A stretch of DNA of 64,000 bases from Myxococcales bacterium (GTDB lineage: Bacteria; Myxococcota_A; Polyangia; Fen-1088). The stretch is taken from NCBI GenBank assembly GCA_025350815.1, contig JANXXE010000113.1:45564-109563 (forward strand). The letters are read 5' to 3'. Under the pieces are notes generated by a model, which was not told the origin of the DNA, ran no database searches, and was given only the letters and a program-made list of their open reading frames with translations. The stretch's first letter is position 1; each line of letters starts with the position of its first letter. This document shows, in pieces, positions 27,573 through 37,800 of the stretch. Both the position numbers and the translations under genes were made by a program.

Positions 27573-28320
27573 GAAGGATCTGCAGCCCGCGCAGGGTCAG
27601 TAGTTCGTCGCAGTCCTGGATTGTGGACGATTCTTTGGCCACCAGGGCGCCGAGACCCCCCGTCGCCACCACATGCGGCGCAAAATCGACCTCGGCGCGA
27701 ATGCGCGTGACCAGCGCGTCGACCATGCCGGCGTAGCCAAACACCAGGCCCGACTGGATGCTGGCGACCGTGTTCGTGCCGACGACCGAGCGCGGCCGGA
27801 CGATCTCGACGCGGGGAAGCTTGGCGGTGGCCCGGAAAAGGGCGTCCGCCGACAGCATCAGGCCCGGGGCGATGATCCCGCCGGCGTATTCCCCACGCGC
27901 GGTCACGACATCGAAGGTGGTGGCGGTGCCAAAATCGACGACCACGGCGCCCTCGGGCCAGCGCGCGTGGGCGGCAACGGCGTTCACAATGCGATCAGCC
28001 CCCACTTCCCGTGGATTCTCGTACAGAATTGGCATCCCCATCTTGAGCCCCGGACCCACCACCATCGGCGCGATACCCACGTACCGCGCGAAAAATCTCT
28101 CCATTGGCGAAGTCGCGGGGGGCACCACCGACGATATAATGCCGGCCGTGACATCGCCCATGTTCATGCCGCCCAGCTCGAACAGGCCGCGCATCAGCAC
28201 GCCGTACTCGTCACCGGTCCGCTCCATCCGCGTCTCCACGCGCCAGTCGATTCGCAGCGCCTCGCCCGTGAACAACCCGAAGACGGTGTGCGTGTTGCCA
28301 ATATCGACCGCCAAAAGCAT
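27553..28320 (-). CDS. coaX: Type III pantothenate kinase
   Basis: A 255-residue enzyme that phosphorylates pantothenate, the first step to coenzyme A. The start ATG 28320 is fixed by the canonical N-terminus MLLAVDIGNTHTVFGLF (phosphate-1 motif). Further ASKHA motifs are NPREVGADRIVNAVAAH, VVVDFGTATTFDVV and a C-terminal VVATGGLGALVA. The start codon overlaps the start codon of the divergent lipoprotein gene, so its promoter must lie inside that gene. Confidence 0.96.
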   Translation of the reverse strand: MLLAVDIGNTHTVFGLFTGEALRIDWRVETRMERTGDEYGVLMRGLFELGGMNMGDVTAGIISSVVPPATSPMERFFARYVGIAPMVVGPGLKMGMPILYENPREVGADRIVNAVAAHARWPEGAVVVDFGTATTFDVVTARGEYAGGIIAPGLMLSADALFRATAKLPRVEIVRPRSVVGTNTVASIQSGLVFGYAGMVDALVTRIRAEVDFAPHVVATGGLGALVAKESSTIQDCDELLTLRGLQILHDRNRS

Positions 28321-29569
28321 GCGGGCGCCATTGTATCCGCAAAACCGGTTTGGTTTTCGCGCGGAGCCCAAAACGCTGTTTCTGCTGGCGGCGCTTTGTG
28401 CATCCTTCGTTCTTGGCGCCTGCAAGAAACGCCTGGACGACCCCGACGATCGCGGGCGCCTGCTGCGCGTTGCCGCGCGCCTGGAAGAGGCCTACGCGAA
28501 CGCCCCCCTGCCCCCGCTGACCGAGCCCACGCAGCTGGCCGAGCGCCTGTCCAAGTGGGACGACTTCCGGGCGTGCACCATCAAGACCTATGTCGCGCGC
28601 AAGCGCCAGGCCGACGCGCGCGCGCGCCAGGGCATTGAGCGGCCCAGCCGCCACGGCAGCATCGGCGAGGAAACCGTCGAGGAATGCATGGTCCAGGACG
28701 CCGTCGTCAACAAAGACGCGTCGCTGTGCGACCGCCTGGCCATCGACTACACCGGTCCGAGTGGCGAGGTCCCGTTAGCCGCCGTCCGCTGCTGGGACAC
28801 CCGCGCGCGGGTCCTGGGCCTGCCCGACGAGTGCCCCGTGGTGTGGATGCCTGGCGACGTCGCCGCGCGAAACCCCGAGTGCGTGGCGCTCGCCCGCCGC
28901 GACGCCAGCCTGTGCCCATTCAGCGAAAGCCCCGGCCGCTGCCGGGCCCTGCTGACCGGCGATTCGGCCGCGTGCACCAGCATCGATGCCGCGCCCGATT
29001 GTCCGCTGGCCCTCGACTACTGGAACGGCCTCATCCCCGCCGGGTCTGGCCCGCCCCTGGTCGCGCCGCCCAAGGACAAGCCCTGGTCGGCCACCTTCGA
29101 CATCGAATGGACGCGGAACGAGCAGCCCCATATGCGCATCGAGGGACCCCAGCGAAGCTGCGGCATCTCCTGGCCCGCCGGCAGGGCGCGCAGTGGCCCC
29201 CCGGAAAACACGACGGCGTTTTGGGGCGCGAATCTGCCGCCCGAGGCGGCCCAGATCACCTGGAAGGAAGGTGCGCCCGCCATCAAGTTGGCGTTCGTGC
29301 CCGGGGGCGCCCTGTCGGGAACACGGCCCCTGCAGATGGCCGGCCCGGCGGCCGCCGCGACCGTGATGGTCGTGTGGCCCGATCCGCGCGCGTTCCGCCG
29401 CTGCGCCCCCGCCGCGCACAGCACAGGCGAGGTGCGCTTCGACGCCGGCACCGGCCAGCCCGGATCCGCCGTCACCGGCACCGCCGACCTCAAGAAGCTG
29501 GCGTGCAGCGACGGCACCGAGATCGATCTGCAGGCCAAATTCCGACTGGTCATTCTGGACGTCCGATGA
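28319..29569 (+). CDS. Predicted lipoprotein, Cys-rich, function unknown
   Basis: A 416-residue protein from ATG 28319, which directly follows an upstream frame that is only an antisense shadow of coaX. A signal segment leads to a lipobox (TLFLLAALCASFVLGAC) with Cys35. The mature part holds many cysteines (FRACTIKTY, EECMVQD, LCDRLAI, RCWDTR, ECVALARRDASLC, RCRALL, CTSIDAAPDC), consistent with disulfides. A C-terminal part of about 160 residues is beta-like (WSATFDIEWTRNEQPHM). TTG 28331 is an alternative start. ATGA overlap couples it to the following DUF2254 gene. Confidence 0.75.
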   Translation: MRAPLYPQNRFGFRAEPKTLFLLAALCASFVLGACKKRLDDPDDRGRLLRVAARLEEAYANAPLPPLTEPTQLAERLSKWDDFRACTIKTYVARKRQADARARQGIERPSRHGSIGEETVEECMVQDAVVNKDASLCDRLAIDYTGPSGEVPLAAVRCWDTRARVLGLPDECPVVWMPGDVAARNPECVALARRDASLCPFSESPGRCRALLTGDSAACTSIDAAPDCPLALDYWNGLIPAGSGPPLVAPPKDKPWSATFDIEWTRNEQPHMRIEGPQRSCGISWPAGRARSGPPENTTAFWGANLPPEAAQITWKEGAPAIKLAFVPGGALSGTRPLQMAGPAAAATVMVVWPDPRAFRRCAPAAHSTGEVRFDAGTGQPGSAVTGTADLKKLACSDGTEIDLQAKFRLVILDVR

Positions 29570-31146
29570 GCGGGGCAACCGGCCGCCGCGCGCGCCAGAC
29601 CCGAACCCTGGGCCTGCTGGCCGGTGCCGCCATCGCGATCTTCGGCGCCTTTTGGCTGCTGGATTTCTTTGTCTTCGGCGCCTGGCTGGGCGACCGCCCA
29701 CGCGTTGGGCCGCTGGGCCTGCTGTTCCAGTTCGACATCGTCACCGTGCAAAGCGCCCTCGCGGGACTGTCGCAGGTCATCGTGGCCGTGCTGGGCATTG
29801 CGATCACGGTGGTGTCGATCGTGGTGCAAATGGCGGCCACGCGCTACAGCTCGCGCATCGCCGAGATGTTCTTTCGCGACCGCACCAACCTGACGATCAT
29901 GGGTTTCTTCGTGGTGGCGTGTCTCAACGCGGTGTGGGTCAGCGTCGCCTTCACCAGCCACTACATTCCGCGCGCCACCATCGCGATGACAATGACCGTC
30001 GTAACCGGCAGCGTGCTGCTGTTGATCCCGTACTTCGCCCACGTCTTTGCGTTCCTGGATCCCGAAACAGTCATCCAGCGCATCGGCCAGCAGATCCTGG
30101 ACGCGGCGCTGGGCCACGGCCGCGGCATCACCGACCAGACGGACATGCCAGGCCGGCAAGGCATCGCCATCGCCAGCATGGAACAGCTGGCGGACGTCGC
30201 GGTAAACGCCCTGGCGCAAAAGGACAAGGTCATCGCCTCCCATTCTGTGGCGGCATTGCGCACGGTTCTGGTCAGCTACATGGGACCGAAGCGCACGCTG
30301 CCTGATGACTGGTTCATCGTCGGTCCGAAGATTCGCAGCAATCCCGACTTCATCGCCCTGGCCCCCGAATCCGTCGCGGATCTCGAATCCAACCGCGTGT
30401 GGCTCGAATGGAAAGGCATGCGCCACTTTTGGAGCGTTTTTCTGGAGGCGCTCAAGCACCTGCCCGAGATGGCGCACGTCGTGGCAATCGAAACGCGCTA
30501 CGTCGGCGAGGCCGCCATCGCGGCCAACGATCGCGCGGTCATCGCTGTGACGCTGAAGTTCTTCAACACCTACCTGCGGGCCGCCCTGAACGCGCGCGAC
30601 GTGCGGGCCGCCTACAACATCCTGAACCAGTACCGGCAGCTTGCCGAACGTGTGATGCAACAGGGCCTCGACGACCTGACGCTGGAGATCGGCCGGCACC
30701 TGAAGTACTACGGCCAGACCGCGCATGGCATGGGGCTGGGCTTCGTGACCGAGACGGCCGCGCACGATCTGTCCGCGCTGTGCGAGCGCGCGTTCGAGGC
30801 CAAGAACGCCTTGCACGACGCCCTGCTGCGGATCTTCTTGGAGGTGGACAGGGAAGCCGAGACGTCCGCCCAGGAGAAGGCCCTGCGCGGCGTTCGGAAG
30901 GCGCAGGTCAAGCTGGCCACGTATTACCTGCTGCACCGGGCGGACGCCCACGCCCGTGCGATCTGGCAAGATATGCGGCACGAAAGTGCGGCCCGCCTGC
31001 GGTCACTGCGCGACGAGCTGGGCGGCGTTTCGTCTAAGGATTTTTGGGAAGTGACCGACCGGGGCGTGAATTTCGACTACCTAGACGCTGCGCGCAAGGA
31101 GCATCTGACGGCGTTCTTCGCCTGGTTCGACCTCGACACACCCTGA
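29566..31146 (+). CDS. DUF2254-type membrane protein
   Basis: A 526-residue protein. Four hydrophobic segments lie in residues about 15-165 (GLLAGAAIAIFGAFWLLDFF, AGLSQVIVAVLGIAITVVSIV, LTIMGFFVVACLNAVWVSV, MTVVTGSVLLLIPYFAHVFAFL) and a soluble helical domain of about 350 residues follows. Motifs such as VVQMAATRYSSRI and a cytoplasmic C-terminus match the DUF2254 family of predicted inner-membrane proteins with unknown function. It starts inside the stop codon of the lipoprotein gene (ATGA), so translation is coupled. Confidence 0.8.
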   Translation: MSGATGRRARQTRTLGLLAGAAIAIFGAFWLLDFFVFGAWLGDRPRVGPLGLLFQFDIVTVQSALAGLSQVIVAVLGIAITVVSIVVQMAATRYSSRIAEMFFRDRTNLTIMGFFVVACLNAVWVSVAFTSHYIPRATIAMTMTVVTGSVLLLIPYFAHVFAFLDPETVIQRIGQQILDAALGHGRGITDQTDMPGRQGIAIASMEQLADVAVNALAQKDKVIASHSVAALRTVLVSYMGPKRTLPDDWFIVGPKIRSNPDFIALAPESVADLESNRVWLEWKGMRHFWSVFLEALKHLPEMAHVVAIETRYVGEAAIAANDRAVIAVTLKFFNTYLRAALNARDVRAAYNILNQYRQLAERVMQQGLDDLTLEIGRHLKYYGQTAHGMGLGFVTETAAHDLSALCERAFEAKNALHDALLRIFLEVDREAETSAQEKALRGVRKAQVKLATYYLLHRADAHARAIWQDMRHESAARLRSLRDELGGVSSKDFWEVTDRGVNFDYLDAARKEHLTAFFAWFDLDTP

Positions 31147-31204
31147 CCACGCGGCGCCCACGCGTGTTGCTGTACAATGCGTGAGCCCCGGCGACAAACG
31201 CCCC

Positions 31205-32833
31205 ATGACGACCCTGGATCACAGTTTCTCCGACGACGCGGCGGACGAGGGTTCGACCATCGGCCGGCCGCTGGAATACCATTTCCACCCCGAAAGTCCG
31301 CGCATCCTGGTCGTCGATGACGAGCGCGTGATCCGCGAGATCCTGTCCGACTTTCTAAGTCTGGAAGGCTACCTGGTCCGCACCGTCGAGGACGGCGCCG
31401 AGGCATTGAAGGAACTTCAGCGCCGCAGCTACAACCTGGTGATCTCGGACCTGAAGATGCCCAACATGGGCGGCCTCGAACTGATCGAAAAGATCACGTC
31501 GCTGGGGATCCCCGTGCTGACCGTCATCATGACCGGCTTCGGCACCGTTGAAACGGCCATCGAGGCCATGAAGCAGGGCGCGTACGACTACATCCTGAAA
31601 CCGTTCAAGGTCGAGGAGGTCGTGCACATCGTGCAGCGGGGCCTCGACCGGCAGCGCCTGCAGCACGAGAACATCCGCCTCAAGGACGCCCTGTCCATCT
31701 ACAAGATCAGCGAGGCCATCGCCACGTCGCTGGCGGTCGAGAAGGTCCTGGACCTGGTGCTGGACGCGACGCTGGATGCGGTCGACGCCGACGTGGTCAG
31801 TTTGCTTCTGGAAGAAGCGACCTCCGACCGGCGCGTGAACGATCCCCCCGGCCGCTTCACCGAACAGATGCGCAAGGTCGCCCCCGGCGCCGACCCGAAC
31901 GAGACGGCCCCGGCGCTGAATCTGGACGAGGTCATCCCGCTGTTCCAGGAAGACAAGCCCCTGCTGGTCCATGGTGTGCGGTCGCACCGGTTCCTCGCGT
32001 CGCCGCCGCAAAAGCGACTGGTCAGTTTTTGTTCCATTCCCCTGAAGCTCAAAGGCCGCATCATCGGCATGCTGAACGCCTACAGCTACCGCAAGGGCGC
32101 CAAGTTCAGCGAGGGCCAGCGCAAGATGCTGTACGTCCTCGGCAGCCGCGCGGCCGTGTCCATTGAAAACGCGCGCCTGTACGAAAGCCTGGTGTCGGCG
32201 AACAAGGATCTGACGCGCGCCAACGTGTCGCTGGAAGAAAACTTCAAGCAGACGATCATTGGGTTTGCGCACGCACTGGAGGAATCCGACCGGTACACGC
32301 GCGGTCATTCGGAACGCGTGGCCAACTACGCCCGCCTGATTGCCATTGGCCTGCGCCTGCCGCAGGCCGAAATCGAAACCATCGTGAAGGCGGGCCTGCT
32401 GCACGACGTGGGCAAGATCGGCATCCGCAACGATCGCCTGAATAAGCCCGGCAAGTTGACCCCGGAAGAGCTGGCCATGTTCCGGTCACACCCCGCCAAG
32501 GGCAAACGCATCCTGGAACCCATCCCCTTCATGCGCGACATTCTGCCCGGCTGTTACTGCCACCACGAGGCCTGGGACGGGTCCGGTTACCCCCAGGGCC
32601 TGACCGGCGATCGTATCCCCTTCATTGGTCGTATCGTCGCGGTTGCCGACGCCTACGATGCAATGACGTCAGACCGCGCCTATCGCAAAGCCCTGCCCCA
32701 TGAAGTCGCGATCGGCGAAATCGAACGCTGCAGCGGCATCCAGTTCGACCCCGAAGTGGTCCAGGTCTTCATGCCGCTTATCGAGGACTACCGGAAGCTG
32801 GAAACCGCCGCCAGCCGCGCAATCCCGCGCTAG
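31205..32833 (+). CDS. Response regulator with GAF and HD-GYP c-di-GMP phosphodiesterase domains
   Basis: A 542-residue protein from ATG 31205. GTG 31181 is the alternative; neither has a ribosome site, and a TACAAT hexamer at 31173-31178 may place the mRNA start between them. A receiver domain (RILVVDDERV; phosphoacceptor Asp in ISDLKMPN; TGFGT; LKPF) is followed by a GAF domain around residues 150-340 and an HD-GYP domain with LLHDVGKIGI and HHEAWDGSGYPQGL. HD-GYP enzymes hydrolyse c-di-GMP. Phosphorylation by an unlinked histidine kinase would set its activity. c-di-GMP governs motility and development in myxobacteria, but no specific partner is evident here. Confidence 0.92.
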   Translation: MTTLDHSFSDDAADEGSTIGRPLEYHFHPESPRILVVDDERVIREILSDFLSLEGYLVRTVEDGAEALKELQRRSYNLVISDLKMPNMGGLELIEKITSLGIPVLTVIMTGFGTVETAIEAMKQGAYDYILKPFKVEEVVHIVQRGLDRQRLQHENIRLKDALSIYKISEAIATSLAVEKVLDLVLDATLDAVDADVVSLLLEEATSDRRVNDPPGRFTEQMRKVAPGADPNETAPALNLDEVIPLFQEDKPLLVHGVRSHRFLASPPQKRLVSFCSIPLKLKGRIIGMLNAYSYRKGAKFSEGQRKMLYVLGSRAAVSIENARLYESLVSANKDLTRANVSLEENFKQTIIGFAHALEESDRYTRGHSERVANYARLIAIGLRLPQAEIETIVKAGLLHDVGKIGIRNDRLNKPGKLTPEELAMFRSHPAKGKRILEPIPFMRDILPGCYCHHEAWDGSGYPQGLTGDRIPFIGRIVAVADAYDAMTSDRAYRKALPHEVAIGEIERCSGIQFDPEVVQVFMPLIEDYRKLETAASRAIPR

Positions 32834-32906
32834 CCAAGCCGGGAGCCTGGTGATGTCGATCAACAGGACCGCCTTGCACTCAGCCTGATGGTCGCCCTGA
32901 ACGAAA

Positions 32907-32946
32907 AACCGCCCGGGGACCGGCTGTTGCCGATGCCCGGGCGGTT
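32907..32946 (-). terminator. Intrinsic terminator for the ASH-repeat gene
   Basis: An 11-bp perfect stem (AACCGCCCGGG at 32907-32917 with CCCGGGCGGTT at 32936-32946) and an 18-base loop lie 18 bases past the stop of the minus-strand gene. On the minus strand the stem is followed by a T tract (GGTTTTTCG). On the plus strand no T tract follows, so it terminates mainly the minus-strand transcript, though the hairpin may also stop readthrough from the HD-GYP gene. Confidence 0.75.
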
Positions 32947-32964
32947 GATGTTACAGGGTACTGA

Positions 32965-34860
32965 CTAGTTGCCGGTGCCGGTCAGGTCCATCGTGACCGA
33001 ACTGGCCGAGCCGGGCCAGGTCACGACGATGCTGCCGGTCTTCGCGCCCGCGCTGGTGGGGGCGAAGCGGCCGACGATGGTGCAGGTCCCACCAGAAGCC
33101 AGGGTCACGCCGGCGCAGCCGTCGGACTTGATGGCGAAGTTGCCACCGCCGTCGTTCAGCAGGGTGCTGAGCGTGCCGGTCGCCGGCGAGGTCGCGTCGT
33201 TGGTGATGGTGAAGCTGATGTCACCCTTGTTGCCAACCGTCACGGTGCCGAAGGTGCCCGCCGTCGGGGTCGTCAGCGCAGAGACGCCGCTGCCCAGCGT
33301 CGCGGCCGTGATGGCCGTGGCACCGTTGGCGCCCACGACGTTGACCGTCGCGCCGATGTAGGTCCCGACAACCTGCGGGGTCAGCCGCACTGTGACGGTG
33401 CAGGTAGCACCACCGGGCAGATTGACCGGGCAGGTGTTGGTGACGATGGTGAAGCTGGGGTTGCTGGTCGTGATGACCAGATTCGAGGTCGCCACCGCGC
33501 CCACCAGGTTCTTGACTGTGTAGTCGAAGTCAGTCGCCCCGACCGCAGAGCCCACTGCGCCCGCAGCGAAGTTGTGCATGTCGGGCGTGATGGACAAGGA
33601 CGTCGGGTTGCGACCGATACCAGTCAGGCCGAAGGTCACGTCGCCACCGCCGATGCCGGCAGAGATGGTAACCGTGCCGACCTTGGTGTTCGACGTCGTC
33701 GGCTTGAGGGCCAGACCGAAGGTGCAGGAGCCGGCGGCCGGCAACACCGCTGTGCAGGTGTTGTTCTGCAGCAGGAACTGCGAGGCGTCGGCACCCGTGA
33801 TGGCCACGCTGGCGGCCGCGGGGGTCGCGACCTCACCCACGTTGCGCACGGTGATAAGCGTCGTCGCCGAGGTGGAATCGACCAAAACCTCGTCGAAGTC
33901 GATGGGGTTCGTGGCGTTATCCGCCGTGATCTTGGCAGGCTGAAGGACGGTGCCCGACAGTGCCACGGTGGCGATTCCGGCCGCGCCGCCGTCAATAGAC
34001 AGCGTGCCCGTCAGCAAGGTGCCGGCCACGGCGTTGCCCGCCGGCGTGAAGGTCACGTCAACCGAGCAACTGGAACCCGTGCCGCCGGCATTCAGGATGG
34101 CGGTGCAGGTGTTGGCGCCGACCGTGAATGAACCCGATACCGTGACCACCGGGACCCCGGAGGCCACACCCGTCTGCGGGTTCGAGACCTGGGTCGTGGT
34201 GGCCGCCGACGAGGCACCCGCCGCGACCGAGCCGAAGTACTGCGGCGTCGGCGAGGCGATGAGACCGGTGCTGGCGACCGCCCGGCCCGTCAGGCCGACG
34301 TTCTGCGTGTCGTTCGCCGAGCCATTGCCCGCAAGCTGTACGCGGAAGTTGGTGGCCTTCGTGTTGCCCACCGAGGTCGGGTTGAAACGAACCAGGTAGG
34401 TGCAGAAGGCGTTCGGCGCCAAAGTGATGCCCGCGGTGCAGGTGCCCAGACTGGTGATGGTGAACTGAGTGACGTCGCCACCGGTGAAGCTGGGCAACAG
34501 AGCCGTGCTGGTCACGCCGCCGACGTTCGTCACGGTGAAGCTTTCGTCGCGGCCGCTGGCAGAGCCCACCCACACCGTGCCGAAGTCACGGGCAAGGTTC
34601 GAGGTGAAATCAAGCACAGCAATGCCGAGACGCGCGCCGGTCAGCGTGACGCTGGCGTTGACGTTCGTGCCGGTGACGCTCAAGGTTCCGGTGGGCGCCG
34701 TCTGGCTGGTGTTGCCGGTGCCGGTGATGAAACGCACCGTGATGTCGCAGGTCGCACCCGCGGCGAGCGCCGCGCCGCAGTTGTTGACCTGCAGGAAGTA
34801 GCGCGCATTGGCGGGGGCGCCGGCCGTGCCCGTCAGCGAAACCGACAGCGGGCTGGTCAG
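32965..34860 (-). CDS. 3' part of a giant ASH/choice-of-anchor repeat protein, out of frame with its 5' part
   Basis: About 630 in-frame codons continuing the repeats of the gene at 34857-38390. The frame extends upstream past any start to about 34868 and reads [13 protein letters not shown], which completes the repeat broken off in the 5' part. It adds five further beta-sandwich units of about 110 residues with the pattern F..V..G..S....TVTN.G...C...L..G..C...V.F.P...G. It ends VTMDLTGTGN and is followed by a terminator. No ribosome site or plausible independent start was found, so it is most likely not a separate gene but the 3' end of one frameshifted gene. Confidence 0.8.
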   Translation of the reverse strand: MTSPLSVSLTGTAGAPANARYFLQVNNCGAALAAGATCDITVRFITGTGNTSQTAPTGTLSVTGTNVNASVTLTGARLGIAVLDFTSNLARDFGTVWVGSASGRDESFTVTNVGGVTSTALLPSFTGGDVTQFTITSLGTCTAGITLAPNAFCTYLVRFNPTSVGNTKATNFRVQLAGNGSANDTQNVGLTGRAVASTGLIASPTPQYFGSVAAGASSAATTTQVSNPQTGVASGVPVVTVSGSFTVGANTCTAILNAGGTGSSCSVDVTFTPAGNAVAGTLLTGTLSIDGGAAGIATVALSGTVLQPAKITADNATNPIDFDEVLVDSTSATTLITVRNVGEVATPAAASVAITGADASQFLLQNNTCTAVLPAAGSCTFGLALKPTTSNTKVGTVTISAGIGGGDVTFGLTGIGRNPTSLSITPDMHNFAAGAVGSAVGATDFDYTVKNLVGAVATSNLVITTSNPSFTIVTNTCPVNLPGGATCTVTVRLTPQVVGTYIGATVNVVGANGATAITAATLGSGVSALTTPTAGTFGTVTVGNKGDISFTITNDATSPATGTLSTLLNDGGGNFAIKSDGCAGVTLASGGTCTIVGRFAPTSAGAKTGSIVVTWPGSASSVTMDLTGTGN

Positions 34861-37800
34861 GGCCGTGCGCTGTCGTTCTTCACCGTGAACACCTGGTCGG
34901 TGTTCGTGGCGCGGGCTTGGCCGCCGAAGTCGAAAGGATTCGGGGTGATCGAAATCGGGTTAAGCGCCGTCGCCGTGAGCGTTGCCGTCACGGTGCCGCC
35001 GGGGGCTCCTGTCACGCTGACGCCGCCAGGTCGACTGCCGGGGTTAGACCCAGCCGTCGGAGCGAAGGTGACAACGATGTCACAGGTGTTGCCGCCGACT
35101 ACGCCCGTGAGGGTGGTGGTGCCACTGATGCACGTGCCACCGAGGGAGTAACCGCCCGAGTTGGTGAGGGCGATCGTCAGCGCGCCGGAGGTCCCGGCGC
35201 CGACGGCGTTCGTTACCGTCAGCGTCTTGGGGCCGCTGGTCGAGCCGGTGAAGATGCCCGCGAAGTCCAGGGTGCCCGGCGAGATGCTGAGCGACGAGTT
35301 GGGCAGGCCCTTGCCGCTGAGACTGGCCGAGACGCTTTCGCCCGGCGTGCCGCTGACGGTGACCGTCGCTGCCTTGACGTCTAGCGCGGTCGGGATGAAG
35401 CGAACCGTGAAGCTGCAGGTGCCACCGGCCGCCAGGACCTCGCCAGCGCAGCTGTCGGCCGTGACGGCGTACTGGTCGCGGTTTACGCCCGACAGAACGG
35501 TGCTCAGAGTGCCCGTCGTGGGGACGTCGAGCGCATTGGCCACCGTATAGGTGATCACGTCGTAGGATCCGAGCACAGTGTCAGCGATGCTGTTGACGAG
35601 GGGGTGCAGGGGGTAGGCTGCCGAGATCGTCATCGGGGCGACCGCGTTGCCGGTGACGGGCATGTCGACACGCTCTTTGGCGCCGCCCGTGACCATCAGG
35701 GTGAAGTTCTTGTTCGCGCCCGAGGTGGTCGGGATGAACTTCAAGGTCACTGAACAGGTGGTGCCAGCGGCAATCGAGTTGCCGGTGCAGGTGTCCGGAA
35801 AGCCAGGGATAGATGTTGTGAACTGATTGCTCGCATCAGAGTTCGTGACGAGCGGGCCGCAGGTGGCGCCACCGGCGGTGCAGGTGACCACGAAGGTCTG
35901 AAGCGGGCCGCTGATGACGCGAGCCGGATAGGAGCCCGGGCCGAAGTCGCGCCCCGACGGCGAGACGGTCAGCTTGGGCAGGCCGTTGCCGCTGAGCGGG
36001 ACGCTGCCGCCAACAACCGCTGCGCTGCTGATGTCCAGCGTGGCCACCTTGGCGCCGATCGCAGCCGGACGGAAGCGCACCGTGATGCTGCAGTTATTGC
36101 CCTGTAGAAGCTGACTGCAGGTATTCGCGGTGACGCTGAAGTCGCTGGCGTTGGCGCCGTTGAGGCTGACGTTGATGGCGCCGGTGTTCGGCGCGCCGTT
36201 GTTGGTCAGCGTGAAAGTCTGGTCGCTGAACGAGTCAACCACGACGTCGTTGTAGTTCTTGGCGGCGGGGGCCAGCACCAGCGAGGCCGGGTCGACGGCG
36301 TTGCCGGTAACCACAATAGTCAGGCTGGAGCCCGGCGTCGCGCTGACGTTGATCTGGGCCGTCTTGGGGCCGACCGGTGCGTTTATCGGGGGGCTGAAAC
36401 GCACAACCACGGTGCAGGTCGCCGCGGGAAGCAGCGTGGTGCAGCCGTTGGTAACCGTGAACTGGTCGGCATTCGTGCCCGACAAGGTGGCCGCAATGGT
36501 GCCGGTGGCGACCATGCCGTCATTCTTGATGGTGATCGAATTGGTGGGGCTGTTGCTGCCGGTGGCGATAGAACCAAAGTCCACGGTGCCGGTCGGCGAG
36601 GCAGACAGACTGGCCGGGGTCAGGGCGTTACCCGCCAGGGCCGCGGACGCGCTGCCGCCCGGATTGCCGGTAACCGTCAGGCTGGCAGACTTGGCCCCGG
36701 CCGATGTCGGCGCAAAGAGCACCGAAATCGTGCAGCTGGCACCAGCCTGCAGGGTCGCGCCCTGACAGCTGTTTCCGCCCGAAGTGACGGGGAACTGGGT
36801 CGGATTGGCACCACCGAGGGCGGTGTTCAATGCCCCCGTGGCCGAGCCGCCGGTGTTGGTGACGGTGAAGGTCGTGGCCGAGCTCATCGAGCCAACGGTG
36901 ACGTCGCCGAATGCCTGCGGGGTGGGGCCAATCGACAGATTACCCGGCTGAACGCCGGTGCCATTGAGGACGGTGGCCGGGCTGCCGCCCGGAGTGCCAC
37001 TAACCGTGAGCTTGGCCGTGCGGGCGCCGACGGCGGTGGCGTTGAAGCGAACCTCGACCTGGCAGCTGGCGCCTGGGGCCAGGGTACCCGAACAGCCGGC
37101 ACTGACGATGGAGAAATCGTCCTGATTGGCGCCGCTGATGGCCGTGGTCAGGGTTCCCGAGTCAACGTCGCCTTCGTTCAGGATTTTGATGGCGACAGGC
37201 TCGCTGCTCATACCGACGACAACAGAGCCGAAGGTGTGCAGGTTCGTATTGACCGTCAAGGTCGCGGGCTTCAGACCGGTACCGTTCAAAGTCGCATCCA
37301 GCACCGTGGTGGTGGAGGTCGACGTAAGGTGCAGGGCTGCCGTGAGGGCGCCAGACTTGGCTGGCTTGAACTGGACCTGAATGGTGCAGGTCGCAGCCGG
37401 GGCCAGGGCGGCGGCACAGGTGCTGTTCGAAATGGCAAACTGGCTGGAGTCGGTTCCGCTGATCGACGTCGCGATGCCAGTGGCCGGCGCGCCGCCGCTG
37501 TTGCTGACGGTGAAAGCCAGCGCGGCGCTGGTCGCCCCGACGATGGTCGCGGGGAACATCTGAACGGTCGGCGTCACACGCAGGCTGCCGGCCGCGATGC
37601 CGGTGCCGCTGATTGCGGCCGCGGCGGTGGCGCCACTGGCGCCGATGATCTGGAGCATGGCGGATTTGGCACCCACCGTGCTGGGGTTGAAGCGTACGGA
37701 GATCACGCACTTGGCGGCCGGCGCGAGCGCTGCCTGGCAACCGTTGGCGGTGACCGTGAAGTGCCCCGCATCGACACCGGCCAGGGCCACTGTCGGGACG

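Noticed and set aside
26034..27710. 558-codon plus-strand frame
   Set aside because: Antisense of the thioredoxin, helical-repeat and coaX genes.
29017..30981. 654-codon minus-strand frame
   Set aside because: Antisense of the lipoprotein and DUF2254 genes.
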